Assembly (NCBI RefSeq): GCF_001956585.1
Contig: NZ_MSRR01000009.1
Location: 124,001-188,000, forward strand
Reading direction: 5' to 3'
DNA from: Actinomyces naeslundii
GTDB taxonomy: Bacteria; Actinomycetota; Actinomycetes; Actinomycetales; Actinomycetaceae
DNA: 64,000 bases
Position 1 is the first letter of the stretch, and each line of letters opens with the position of its first letter. Under the pieces are notes generated by a model that was not told where the DNA came from, did no database searches, and saw only the letters and a program-made list of their open reading frames with translations. The position numbers and the translations under genes are program-made. Of the stretch, positions 16,356 to 23,655 are shown piece by piece.

Positions 16356-16663
16356 CTGTCCTCCTCGCGCTCGCCGAGGAGGAACTGCTCAAGGTCGAAC
16401 CCCTCGGGCGCCTCCCACCGCCTGGTGGGCAGCACCCAGTCGTCTGCGGCCGGACGAACCTTGCCTTCACGGACCATGCGCTCGTACCACGACTCGTCAT
16501 GGCGGATCGGGACGATCTGAGCAATAGGGCGACCGTGGTCGGTGACCGTCACAGGCACACCACTGGACTCGACCTCACGGTAGACCCGCCCGGCCTGCTG
16601 ATTGACCTCCCGCAGTCCGACAGTTCTGTTCCCCGGAGAAACCGGCACATCCGCTGCACTCAT
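16352..16663 (-). CDS. Phd/YefM-type antitoxin
   Basis: This 103-residue protein has the Phd/YefM N-terminal DNA-binding fold (VGLREVNQQAGRVYREVESSGVPVTVTDHGRPIAQIVPI), followed by a longer acidic, aromatic C-terminus (DDWVLPTRRWEAPEGFDLEQFL) that should wrap the PIN toxin. It precedes and overlaps the toxin gene. Like its relatives it should repress its own promoter, which lies within 16664-16766. Confidence 0.87.
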   Translation of the reverse strand: MSAADVPVSPGNRTVGLREVNQQAGRVYREVESSGVPVTVTDHGRPIAQIVPIRHDESWYERMVREGKVRPAADDWVLPTRRWEAPEGFDLEQFLLGEREEDR

Positions 16664-16766
16664 GACACGAGAATACGATATAGGTTCTACATGTACTACT
16701 TTGTGGCGGCAAGTCCGGAGCCGGAGTCAAAAGTATCGAGAGGCAGCACCCAGCCGGCGCTACGAG

Positions 16767-17129
16767 CTAGTCAACGTCCATGAACATGTGCACTCGGCTC
16801 ACCCGCCCTTGAGCATTGCGGAAGACGATGTTGACACCGCGTTTGACCAACTCCCCGGCAGGGGTGGACATCGACCAGCGCAGGAGCAGCGCATCCCCCG
16901 ACTCGATCTGCTGGTCGTAGACGAAGTCCAGATCCTTCAGGGCATCGTAAAGACTGGCGACATGATCGACGATGCGGTCAACGCCCTCTACAACCATCGC
17001 CGGCGAGGAGACGGTCAACCTCCCGTCCGGTGCCCACATATTCATGATGAGGTCGCGACGTCGTTTCGGATCGGGCTCTATCCATGAGCGTAGGTACTCG
17101 TCGGCGAAGTCTGCTGCAGAGGCGGCCAT
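16767..17129 (-). CDS. SnoaL/NTF2-like domain protein
   Basis: The 120-residue protein has the cone-shaped alpha+beta NTF2 pattern: an N-terminal helix (FADEYLRSWIEPDPKRRRDLIMNMWAPDGRLTV), then PAMVVEGVDRIVDHVASLYDAL and a beta-sheet half ending RVSRVHMFMDV. The family includes SnoaL-type cyclases and many small-molecule binding proteins. No catalytic pair is obvious, so enzyme activity is uncertain. It stands alone between the antitoxin promoter and the GH16 gene on the same strand. Confidence 0.7.
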   Translation of the reverse strand: MAASAADFADEYLRSWIEPDPKRRRDLIMNMWAPDGRLTVSSPAMVVEGVDRIVDHVASLYDALKDLDFVYDQQIESGDALLLRWSMSTPAGELVKRGVNIVFRNAQGRVSRVHMFMDVD

Positions 17130-17205
17130 CTGTTCTCCTGGGCTGTCTGGGAGGCGTGCGGGAGCGAGACGAATTCGGAACTGCGCTCACCTCCAGATAC
17201 GGGAA

Positions 17206-18276
17206 CTACCCCCTGGTGTAGTGGGCGACGTAGTCGATCTGAATGTCGGAGACGGCCGGAGTGAGCGGGCCGGGGACACCGCCGTCGACCGTCTCGTACC
17301 ATCGGGCGTTCTCGTGGTTGGGATCCATCGCCCCACTCTGGACCCCCAAGAACATCCGCTTGCTGGAGATGTTCTCGCCGACGTCGTCCCGAGTGATCCG
17401 GCCCCACTCCTCGCCGTCGAAGGTGAAGGCGATGTACTCGTCCTCCACGATGACACCGTACGTGTGCCAACCACCCATGTCAGGGTTGTCGAGGCTCACT
17501 TGTTTCCGCATGTGTCCCTCCGGAGTGGCATCACCCCAGTGGTAGGTGCCCACCACCGGCGGACCATGGAAGCGCCCCTCGACGAAGTCGATCTCCGGCG
17601 GTGCCTTCTGGTCCTCGGGCCACAACAGGATCGCGTACCCGATGCCCTTTGCCCGGGAGAACTTGGCGCGCACCTCCCACCGGCCGCGCGAGGCCGCGAA
17701 AACCTTGTTGGTCGAGGCACCACCGGCGCTCCACTGACCATCCTGGTACTGGGTGCGAATGATGAGCTCGCCGTTCTGGGTGAAGGAGTCCCTCCTCAAC
17801 CTCATGCCCATGGCTCCCGGATCGGTGAGGGGGTTATCGCCGTATTGCTCCCAACCAGTTTCCTCGATGGAGGCGTCAAAGCCCTCGAAGAAGTCGACGT
17901 TCCAGCCGTCGATCTCGACCTCGGAGCGCCCCCGACCCGAGCCCTCGGAGGGCTGCGAGGGTGAGGCGGTTGCGGCGTCGGACGGGGAGGCGGCGGTCTC
18001 GCTCGGCAAGGCGGAGGACTCACCGGACGGGGCAGCAGTGGTCGTCTCCCCCATGCTCGACGACGGTGCCGCCGGCACGGAGGCATTACCGGCCGGCGGC
18101 ACCGAGGCCGCCGCACTGGCCGGGCCGCCGGGGGATGCCTGCTCGGTGCCGACACTGGTCGACAGAGCAGCAGCCCCCGGGCCCGCACCCTGGGGCTGGA
18201 CCGGGAAGCAGGCGGTGGCCGTCGCCACGGCAAGACCTACGGTCATGAGAAGCTGGGTTGCTCGTGCGGGTTTCAC
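17206..18276 (-). CDS. GH16 family glycoside hydrolase lipoprotein
   Basis: The 356-residue product has a lipoprotein signal ending in the lipobox ATAC (C23), a ~110-residue low-complexity Ser/Ala/Pro/Gly linker and a GH16 beta-jelly-roll catalytic domain. The catalytic signature EIDFVE is present with nucleophile E228, D230 and acid/base E233. Conserved aromatic residues occur in GIGYAILLWPED and GGWHTYGVIV. GH16 enzymes cut beta-1,3/1,4-glucans, agarose-like or related galactans; the substrate cannot be told here. The GTG at 18276 is preferred because AAAGGAG lies at proper spacing; a longer frame has no such site. Confidence 0.87.
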   Translation of the reverse strand: MKPARATQLLMTVGLAVATATACFPVQPQGAGPGAAALSTSVGTEQASPGGPASAAASVPPAGNASVPAAPSSSMGETTTAAPSGESSALPSETAASPSDAATASPSQPSEGSGRGRSEVEIDGWNVDFFEGFDASIEETGWEQYGDNPLTDPGAMGMRLRRDSFTQNGELIIRTQYQDGQWSAGGASTNKVFAASRGRWEVRAKFSRAKGIGYAILLWPEDQKAPPEIDFVEGRFHGPPVVGTYHWGDATPEGHMRKQVSLDNPDMGGWHTYGVIVEDEYIAFTFDGEEWGRITRDDVGENISSKRMFLGVQSGAMDPNHENARWYETVDGGVPGPLTPAVSDIQIDYVAHYTRG

Positions 18277-18398
18277 GGTCGTCTCCTTTGATGCGGGAAC
18301 CCTTCCAGCGGATACGAGGAGCCTAACCAGTCGGTCGTTATCGGACAAGACACCCGCGCTTATGAGAGGTCCGCGTGGCGCCGCGGCCCCGCCCGCCG

Positions 18399-18785
18399 CT
18401 ACGGCCGGACGATCGAACTGTCGTCACTGACGTAGGCGACTGCAAGCCGCTGCGTCCAGGCCATCTGGCCGACGATCTTGACGAGCGCGTTCGCGTCCGA
18501 CCAGCCGACACTGATGTAGATGTGGTCGGCGCCGATGGTGTATTCGGCGACCGGCAGCCCCTTGTCCTCCCGCTCTTCGAGCTCCTCCTCACTCAGCGCG
18601 TCGGGGCCGTTGAACGGGGGGAAGGAGCGGATGAGGTCTCGGTAGAAGGACCTGATCGCCGGGGTAGAGCCGTCGGTGGTGTCGTAGTCGCGCGGCTCCT
18701 CCCACTGGGAGACCTGTTCCCACCACTGCGGGAATTCCTCGTCTGAGACCGCCGCCGGCTCGAAAATCAGAATGTCGTAGCTCAT
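18399..18785 (-). CDS. Hypothetical acidic protein
   Basis: The 128-residue protein begins MSYDILIFEPAAVSDEEFPQWWEQ and is strongly acidic in the middle (EEELEEREDKG). MSYD(I/L) openings with Trp/Glu-rich segments occur in a loose group of small cytosolic proteins, some of them predicted immunity proteins, but I cannot assign a family. The end reads VAYVSDDSSIVRP. It lies between the GH16 gene and nrdG on the same strand with no coupling. Function unknown. Confidence 0.6.
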   Translation of the reverse strand: MSYDILIFEPAAVSDEEFPQWWEQVSQWEEPRDYDTTDGSTPAIRSFYRDLIRSFPPFNGPDALSEEELEEREDKGLPVAEYTIGADHIYISVGWSDANALVKIVGQMAWTQRLAVAYVSDDSSIVRP

Positions 18786-18847
18786 GCCCCGAGGCTAGTA
18801 GCGCACCCACCGCCCGACCATGGACACCGCTCCCCACACGAGCCGCC

Positions 18848-19642
18848 CTATGCCGGGCGGTAGGTGAAGCGGTCCCAGCCCAGGGCCTCGATGCGCTCGG
18901 CCATGCGCTCGCACACCCCGTCCCAGCCGGGCGCCACGACGTCGAACTCGCCGCTCGTCCCCTCCGAACGCGCCTGCTGGAGGGCGTAGACCCGCGCACC
19001 CGCCGCGTGCACCCGCCGGGCCACCTCGACGGCGTCGTCGGCCGTCACGTCCCCGGGCACCACGGTGGTGCGCACCTCGAAGCCCGGCCCGCCGCGATCG
19101 GCCGCCTCGATGAGCACCTCCAGGCTCTCCCAGGCCTTCGCGGCCGCGTTCGCCCGGCCGACCACCTGCCCGTAGTGCTCGGGCAGCGCCTTGATGTCCA
19201 GCCCCACCCAGTCGACGAGCCCGGACGCGATCATGTCCCGCAGCCGCCGCGGGTAGGGCCCGGCCGTGTGCAGCCCCACCTGGAAGCCCATGTCGATGAC
19301 CTCGCGGGCGGCGTCGGCCAGGGCGTCCTGGCGCAGCGCCTCACCGCCGGTGAGGACGACGCCGTCGAGCAGTCCCCTCCGGCGGCGCAGCAGGGCGCGC
19401 ACCTCCTCCCACGCCACCTGGCCGGGCGTGCGGGCGGGGATGAGGGCCTGGTTGTGGCAGTAGAAGCAGTTCCAGGGGCAGCCCTGCAGGAAGACGGTCG
19501 CGGTCAGGTGGTCGGGCCAGTCGACCGTGCTCATGGGGACGAGCCCGGCAATCACCAGGTCGTCAGCCGGGCGGTGGCCGGGGCTCTCCCCCGCCGCCGG
19601 AACGGGTGGGGAGGCCTGCGAGCCTCTCGGCAGGGAGGTCAC
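18848..19642 (-). CDS. nrdG: Anaerobic ribonucleotide reductase activating protein
   Basis: The 264-residue radical-SAM enzyme has its [4Fe-4S] cysteines in CPWNCFYC (C55, C59, C62), the SAM-binding GGEAL and a C-terminal segment typical of short activases (EALGWDRFTYRP). It makes the glycyl radical on NrdD using S-adenosylmethionine. The N-terminal ~28 residues are Pro/Gly-rich and may be dispensable, so a downstream start is possible. It sits downstream of nrdD on the same strand, separated by 91 bp that contain a very strong hairpin. It should act in the cytoplasm under low oxygen. Confidence 0.9.
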   Translation of the reverse strand: MTSLPRGSQASPPVPAAGESPGHRPADDLVIAGLVPMSTVDWPDHLTATVFLQGCPWNCFYCHNQALIPARTPGQVAWEEVRALLRRRRGLLDGVVLTGGEALRQDALADAAREVIDMGFQVGLHTAGPYPRRLRDMIASGLVDWVGLDIKALPEHYGQVVGRANAAAKAWESLEVLIEAADRGGPGFEVRTTVVPGDVTADDAVEVARRVHAAGARVYALQQARSEGTSGEFDVVAPGWDGVCERMAERIEALGWDRFTYRPA

Positions 19643-19672
19643 GGCTGCTCCTCTCGCGTCTTGTCGTCATGG

Positions 19673-19728
19673 CGCCGGGTCGTCGGGCGCCGTCGCCGGA
19701 TCATCCGACGGCGCCCGACGACCCGGCG
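19673..19728. terminator. 23-bp perfect hairpin between nrdD and nrdG
   Basis: Arms 19673-19695 and 19706-19728 are exact complements of 23 bp with a 10-base loop (ccggatcatc). No T-run follows, so it is not a standard intrinsic terminator. Its place between two genes whose products are needed in unequal amounts suggests a partial terminator, an mRNA-processing site or a 3'-end stabiliser of the nrdD message. Confidence 0.6.
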
Positions 19729-19733
19729 GATTC

Positions 19734-21719
19734 TCAGGCACTGACCGCGCTCAGGCGCGAGACGGCCGGGCCGTGGCCGCCGGCGGCGACCTCGGTGAAC
19801 ATCTGCCGCTCCATGTACTCGCCCTTCTTGCCGATGTTGAACGAGCGCACCGGACGGAAGTAGCCCATGACGCGGGTCCACACCTCGCACTCGACCGGCT
19901 CGGCCTCCGGGTGGAGCTCGGCGCACTTGTCGCAGGTCAGGTGCTCGCCCACGAGGTATCCGTGGACCGGGCAGATGGAGAAGGTCGGAGTGATGGTGAT
20001 GTAGGGCGTGCGGAAGGCGGTCAGGGAACGGCGCACGAGCTCCTTGCAGGCGGCGGCCGAGGAGATCCGCTCGTTCATGTACAGGTGCAGGACGGTGCCG
20101 CCGGTGTACTTGGTCTGGAGCTCCTCCTGCATCTCCTGGGCCTCGAAGGGGTCGTCGGTGTAGCCCACGGGGACCTGGGAGGAGTTCGTGTAGTAGGGGT
20201 TGGTCTCCGTGCCGGCCTGGAGGATGCCGGGGTAGCGCTTGCGGTCCTCCTTGGCGAAGCGGTAAGTGGTGCCCTCAGCCGGCGTGGCCTCGAGGTTGTA
20301 GAGGTGGCCGGTGGCCTCCTGGAACTCGACCATCTTGTCCCGCACGTGGTCCAGGAGGCGCACGCACATGGCGTGGCCGCGCGGGTCGGTCAGGTCGTAG
20401 GCGTCGTGGGTGAAGTTGCGGACCATCTCGTTCATGCCGTTGACGCCCAGGGTGGAGAAGTGGTTGTCCAGGGTGCCCAGGTACCGCTTGGTGAAGGGGA
20501 ACAGGCCGGCGTCGATGTGGTGCTGGATGACGGTGCGCTTGAGCTCGAGGGTGTCGCGGCCGATCTCGAGCAGCTCGTCGAGCCGGGCGGTCAGGGCGGC
20601 CTCGTCATCGGCGTAGAGGTAGCCGAGCCGGGCCATGTTGATGGTGACGACACCGACCGACCCGGTCTGCTCGGCCGAGCCGAACAGACCGTTGCCGCGC
20701 TTGAGCAGCTCGCGCAGGTCGAGCTGGAGGCGGCAGCACATGGAGCGGATCATGCCGGGGTCGAGCTCGGAGTTGATGAAGTTCTGGAAGTAGGGCAGGC
20801 CGTACTTCGCGGTCATGGTGAACAGGAGCTCGGTGTTGGGGGCGTCCCAGTCGAAGTCACGGGTGATGTTGTAGGTGGGGATGGGGAAGGTGAAGACCCG
20901 GCCCTCGGCGTCGCCCTCGGTCATGACCTCCATGAAGGCGCGGTTGATGAGGTCCATCTCCGCCTGGAGGTCGCCGTAGGCGAAGTCGCAGACGTCGTCG
21001 CCGATGAGGGGGTGCTCGTCGGCCAGGTCCGCGGGGCAGGTCCAGTCGAAGGTGAGGTTGGTGAAGGGCGTCTGAGTACCCCAGCGCGAAGGGACGTTGA
21101 GGTTGAAGATGAGCTCCTGCATGCACTGCTTGACCTGCCCGTAGGTCATGTCGTCCAGGCGGACGAAGGGCGCCATGTAGGTGTCGAAGGAGGAGAAGGC
21201 CTGGGCACCGGCCCACTCGTTCTGGAGGGTGCCCAGGAAGTTGACGATCTGCCCGACGGCGGAGGAGAAGTGCTTGGCGGGGCCGGCGGCGATGGCGCCG
21301 GGGACGCCGTTGAAGCCCTGCTGGAGGAGGTCCTTGAGGGACCAGCCGGCGCAGTAGCCGGCGAACATGTCCAGGTCGTGGATGTGGAGGTCCGCGTTGC
21401 GGTGGGCCTGGCCGGCGACCGCCGGGTAGACCTGGCTGAGCCAGTAGTTGGCGACGACCTTGCCGGAGGTGTTGAGCATCATCCCGCCCAGCGAGTAGCC
21501 CTGGTTGGCATTGGCGTTGACGCGCCAGTCGGAGCGGTCCAGGTACTCGGTGATGGTGGCGATGGCGTCCACGATGGGGCGCTCGCCGCGGGCGACGGCG
21601 GAGTCGGCCGAGCCGGGGGCCACCAGGTGCGGGTCGGTGGTGGCGTCGGGCGTGGCGGCCGGCGGCTGCGCCGAGCCGTCAGCTGCGGGGGCGGTGGAGG
21701 CAAGGTTCTTCTCGAGCAC
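19734..21719 (-). CDS. nrdD: Anaerobic ribonucleoside-triphosphate reductase, class III
   Basis: The 661-residue catalytic subunit reduces ribonucleoside triphosphates with a glycyl radical. Landmarks are YSLGGMMLN, HIHDLDMFAGYCAGWSL, FDTYMAPFV, the zinc ligands CPVHGY and CDKC, and the C-terminal radical loop RVMGYFRPVRSFNIGKKGE with its glycine. The N-terminus lacks an ATP-cone, so dATP inhibition of the usual kind may be absent. The GTG at 21719 has GGAG before it; the longer frame would begin inside an NrdR box and is rejected. It should form a complex with NrdG. Confidence 0.92.
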   Translation of the reverse strand: MLEKNLASTAPAADGSAQPPAATPDATTDPHLVAPGSADSAVARGERPIVDAIATITEYLDRSDWRVNANANQGYSLGGMMLNTSGKVVANYWLSQVYPAVAGQAHRNADLHIHDLDMFAGYCAGWSLKDLLQQGFNGVPGAIAAGPAKHFSSAVGQIVNFLGTLQNEWAGAQAFSSFDTYMAPFVRLDDMTYGQVKQCMQELIFNLNVPSRWGTQTPFTNLTFDWTCPADLADEHPLIGDDVCDFAYGDLQAEMDLINRAFMEVMTEGDAEGRVFTFPIPTYNITRDFDWDAPNTELLFTMTAKYGLPYFQNFINSELDPGMIRSMCCRLQLDLRELLKRGNGLFGSAEQTGSVGVVTINMARLGYLYADDEAALTARLDELLEIGRDTLELKRTVIQHHIDAGLFPFTKRYLGTLDNHFSTLGVNGMNEMVRNFTHDAYDLTDPRGHAMCVRLLDHVRDKMVEFQEATGHLYNLEATPAEGTTYRFAKEDRKRYPGILQAGTETNPYYTNSSQVPVGYTDDPFEAQEMQEELQTKYTGGTVLHLYMNERISSAAACKELVRRSLTAFRTPYITITPTFSICPVHGYLVGEHLTCDKCAELHPEAEPVECEVWTRVMGYFRPVRSFNIGKKGEYMERQMFTEVAAGGHGPAVSRLSAVSA

Positions 21720-21877
21720 GGGTCTCTCCGATGGTCCTTCTCGTTCCTGTTCACGGCCTTGTCGAGCGTCGATGAGGCCGGTCCTTCTGGGTGCCGTCAG
21801 TGACTGAGCACTGCCTGTTGGGAGCCAACCGGTCGGCGGCACCGGTGCCGACCATACTCCCAAATCACATCGATGAG

Positions 21878-21925
21878 ACACATCATCTTGTGTCTTAATT
21901 GTATCTCAACCACAACATCTTGCGA
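21878..21925 (-). promoter_or_regulatory. Tandem NrdR boxes upstream of nrdD
   Basis: Two 16-bp sites read ACACATCATCTTGTGT (21878-21893) and CCACAACATCTTGCGA (21910-21925). Both match the NrdR-box pattern acaCwAtATaTwGtgt well. Their centres are 32 bp apart, about three helical turns, as required for cooperative NrdR binding. They lie ~160 bp before the nrdD start, so dATP/ATP-dependent repression by NrdR is expected. Confidence 0.8.
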
Positions 21926-22201
21926 TAGAGGCGAGGACTTTCGTCCCTATAGGCGACGCCTTCCCGCGCGATCTCGCGGATGCCGTCGAAGCTGGAACGC
22001 GAGCCGACAGGACCACCCGGAGAGCACATATGAGGCCCAGATCACTCCTGCCCGGCGTGTTGGGACGAGGGCGGGAGCGCAACCCTCACCCCTGCGCGCG
22101 ATCGCTCTCTTCACGATCCACTTGCGCCGCCGGCCGTCTGCTATCCCCCGACGAAGAAGAGGCATCACCAGAGCTGTGCAAAACCCTCCGAGGGAGGTTC
22201 G

Positions 22202-22360
22202 TGTCCAAATCGGAGACAAAGGAGCCCAACCACTTTTCGCCGAGCCACACGAACCGCGGAATCATGCGGTTTTGTCAAGCGCGCTCAGCGCCTGCAACCG
22301 CCTTTGTCACCGATTTGGACACTCCCCACCGTTCCAAGGCCCTCTGCACGTCCGGGACGA
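22202..22360. repeat. Direct repeat copy 1 with internal long inverted repeat
   Basis: This 159-bp segment aligns without gaps to 23315-23473, about 90% identical by eye. It covers the last 28 codons and downstream sequence of the DUF559 gene. Inside, TGTCCAAATCGG... at 22202-22222 and its inverted partner at 22301-22321 form a long palindrome. The palindrome may terminate transcription of the gene. Confidence 0.7.
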
Positions 22361-23168
22361 CCTGATGCGCGTAGACATCCTTCCTCGTGAAGCGCAGTGG
22401 CAGGAAGCCACGGGCAACAAGCCGGCGGTCGCGCCATCGGTCGAGGCCGAACTGGTACTCGTCGCAGTGGTAGGTGTAGCCGTCCAGCTCCACGACCGCC
22501 CATCCCTCAACCACCAGGTCCACCTCGCCGACGCCCTCGATCTCCACCCCGTCCTCGAAGCTCAGTCCTGCAGCCTCGAGGTCCATTCGCGCCAGCGTCT
22601 CCAACGGGGAACGAGCCCGGTCACTGGCACGATCGAGCCGTGCGAGCGCACGGGCCGAACCGGGGCCGCGAAGCAGGTCGCGAACCTGTCCGACAGTGAC
22701 GCGCTCATCGTGAAGTGCTGCGTCAAGAGCGATGAGTGGGGAGTCGTCCTGAACGTGGCAGCGCAGAAAACGAGCCAGCGCCTCAGGAAGTGACTGCACC
22801 GGGTATGAGGTTGGCGATAACCGAGTCCGATGCCGGTCTGCATGGAGCACCTCCCGCCCAACAACTGAGAATCGCCTACCTGTCGTGACCACAAGATGAA
22901 CCTGTTCGGCCCCTTGTGTCACCGGCAGGTCGTAGTAGCGCATAGCGGCCTGACAGGAGAGAAGTCCACCGTGGATACGCGCCAGAACGACGGCACGTTC
23001 CACCCCCGGAAGACTGACGACACCGTGCTCATGGTCGATGAGCTCACCGGCTCTCACAAGAGAGGCGATATGACGGCGCTGAGTGCGAGACAGGTCAAGG
23101 TCCCGAACGCGCACCGCGCCGTAGCAGCCACGAACAACGGCGAGCAGGTCTGTGTCCAAGGTGCTCAT
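22275..23168 (-). CDS. DUF559/AbiEi-type endonuclease domain protein
   Basis: The 297-residue protein has an N-terminal winged-helix part like the AbiEi antitoxin domain (RDLDLSRTQRRHIASLVRAGELIDHEHGVVSLPG) and a C-terminal DUF559, VSR-like nuclease fold (GEVDLVVEGWAVVELDGYTYH with an acidic D...E-D pattern, then RDRRLVARGFLPLRFTRKDV). Such actinobacterial proteins are of unknown role; DNA cleavage is suspected. I use the ATG at 23168, as the longer frame starts inside the repeat at 23315. Its 3' end lies inside direct repeat copy 1. Confidence 0.72.
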   Translation of the reverse strand: MSTLDTDLLAVVRGCYGAVRVRDLDLSRTQRRHIASLVRAGELIDHEHGVVSLPGVERAVVLARIHGGLLSCQAAMRYYDLPVTQGAEQVHLVVTTGRRFSVVGREVLHADRHRTRLSPTSYPVQSLPEALARFLRCHVQDDSPLIALDAALHDERVTVGQVRDLLRGPGSARALARLDRASDRARSPLETLARMDLEAAGLSFEDGVEIEGVGEVDLVVEGWAVVELDGYTYHCDEYQFGLDRWRDRRLVARGFLPLRFTRKDVYAHQVVPDVQRALERWGVSKSVTKAVAGAERA

Positions 23169-23314
23169 GGAGCCCATTGCCGCCCACCTGCGGAGTGGGC
23201 GCAACCCGGTCGCCGGCGCCCTGTGGACAACTGGCGCATCCGTCAGTCTGTGGCCTCCAGGACCCGACATGTCACCAACCCCAGAGACATCACGCCCTGG
23301 TAGCCCGAGCATTG

Positions 23315-23473
23315 TGTCCAAATCGGAGACAAAGGAGCCCAACCACTTTTCGCCGAGCCACGCGAACCTCGGAATCATGCGGTTTCATCAAGCACACTCA
23401 GTGCTCGTTGCCGCCTTTGTCACCGATATGGACACTCCCCACCGCTCCAAGGCCCTCTGCACGTCCGGAACCA
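23315..23473 (-). pseudogene. Direct repeat copy 2: remnant 3' end of a DUF559 paralogue
   Basis: Read on the minus strand, the right part encodes VVPDVQRALERWGVSISV, then TKAATSTECA and a stop, matching the C-terminus of the intact gene (VVPDVQRALERWGVSKSV). The left part repeats its downstream palindrome (arms 23315-23335 and 23414-23434). No upstream body of the gene remains beyond 23473. So it is a decayed copy, either of a tandem duplicate or of a duplicated 3' end. Confidence 0.65.
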
Positions 23474-23581
23474 CATGGGAGGTTGTTCATCAGCGTCCCC
23501 GTCACCGGCGCTCACCCAGATCAGGACAGGGCGCCCCATGTCACCCCGCCGACCTGCCCTCCTCGCGGACCGTCATTCTTT

Positions 23582-23599
23582 TGTCGGGCTGACCCGACA
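23582..23599. promoter_or_regulatory. Palindrome upstream of beta-lactamase-like gene
   Basis: TGTCGGG at 23582-23588 and CCCGACA at 23593-23599 form a 7-bp inverted repeat with centre ctga, 57 bases before the ATG at 23656. It could be a repressor site for that gene. Confidence 0.35.
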
Positions 23600-23655
23600 T
23601 CGAGCGACCAGGTGGCCGGATCGTGTGGGCGATCACGCTCCGACAACCTGGCTCC

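Noticed and set aside
19527-21803. Long plus-strand open frame antisense to nrdD
   Set aside because: The protein is Gly/Val/Ala/His-rich with no domain, and the minus strand holds the complete NrdD with all motifs. High-GC DNA gives such mirror frames.
23169-23378. N-terminal extension of the DUF559 gene up to 23378
   Set aside because: The extension starts inside the repeat that belongs to the remnant copy and reads its palindrome; not homologous to family N-termini.
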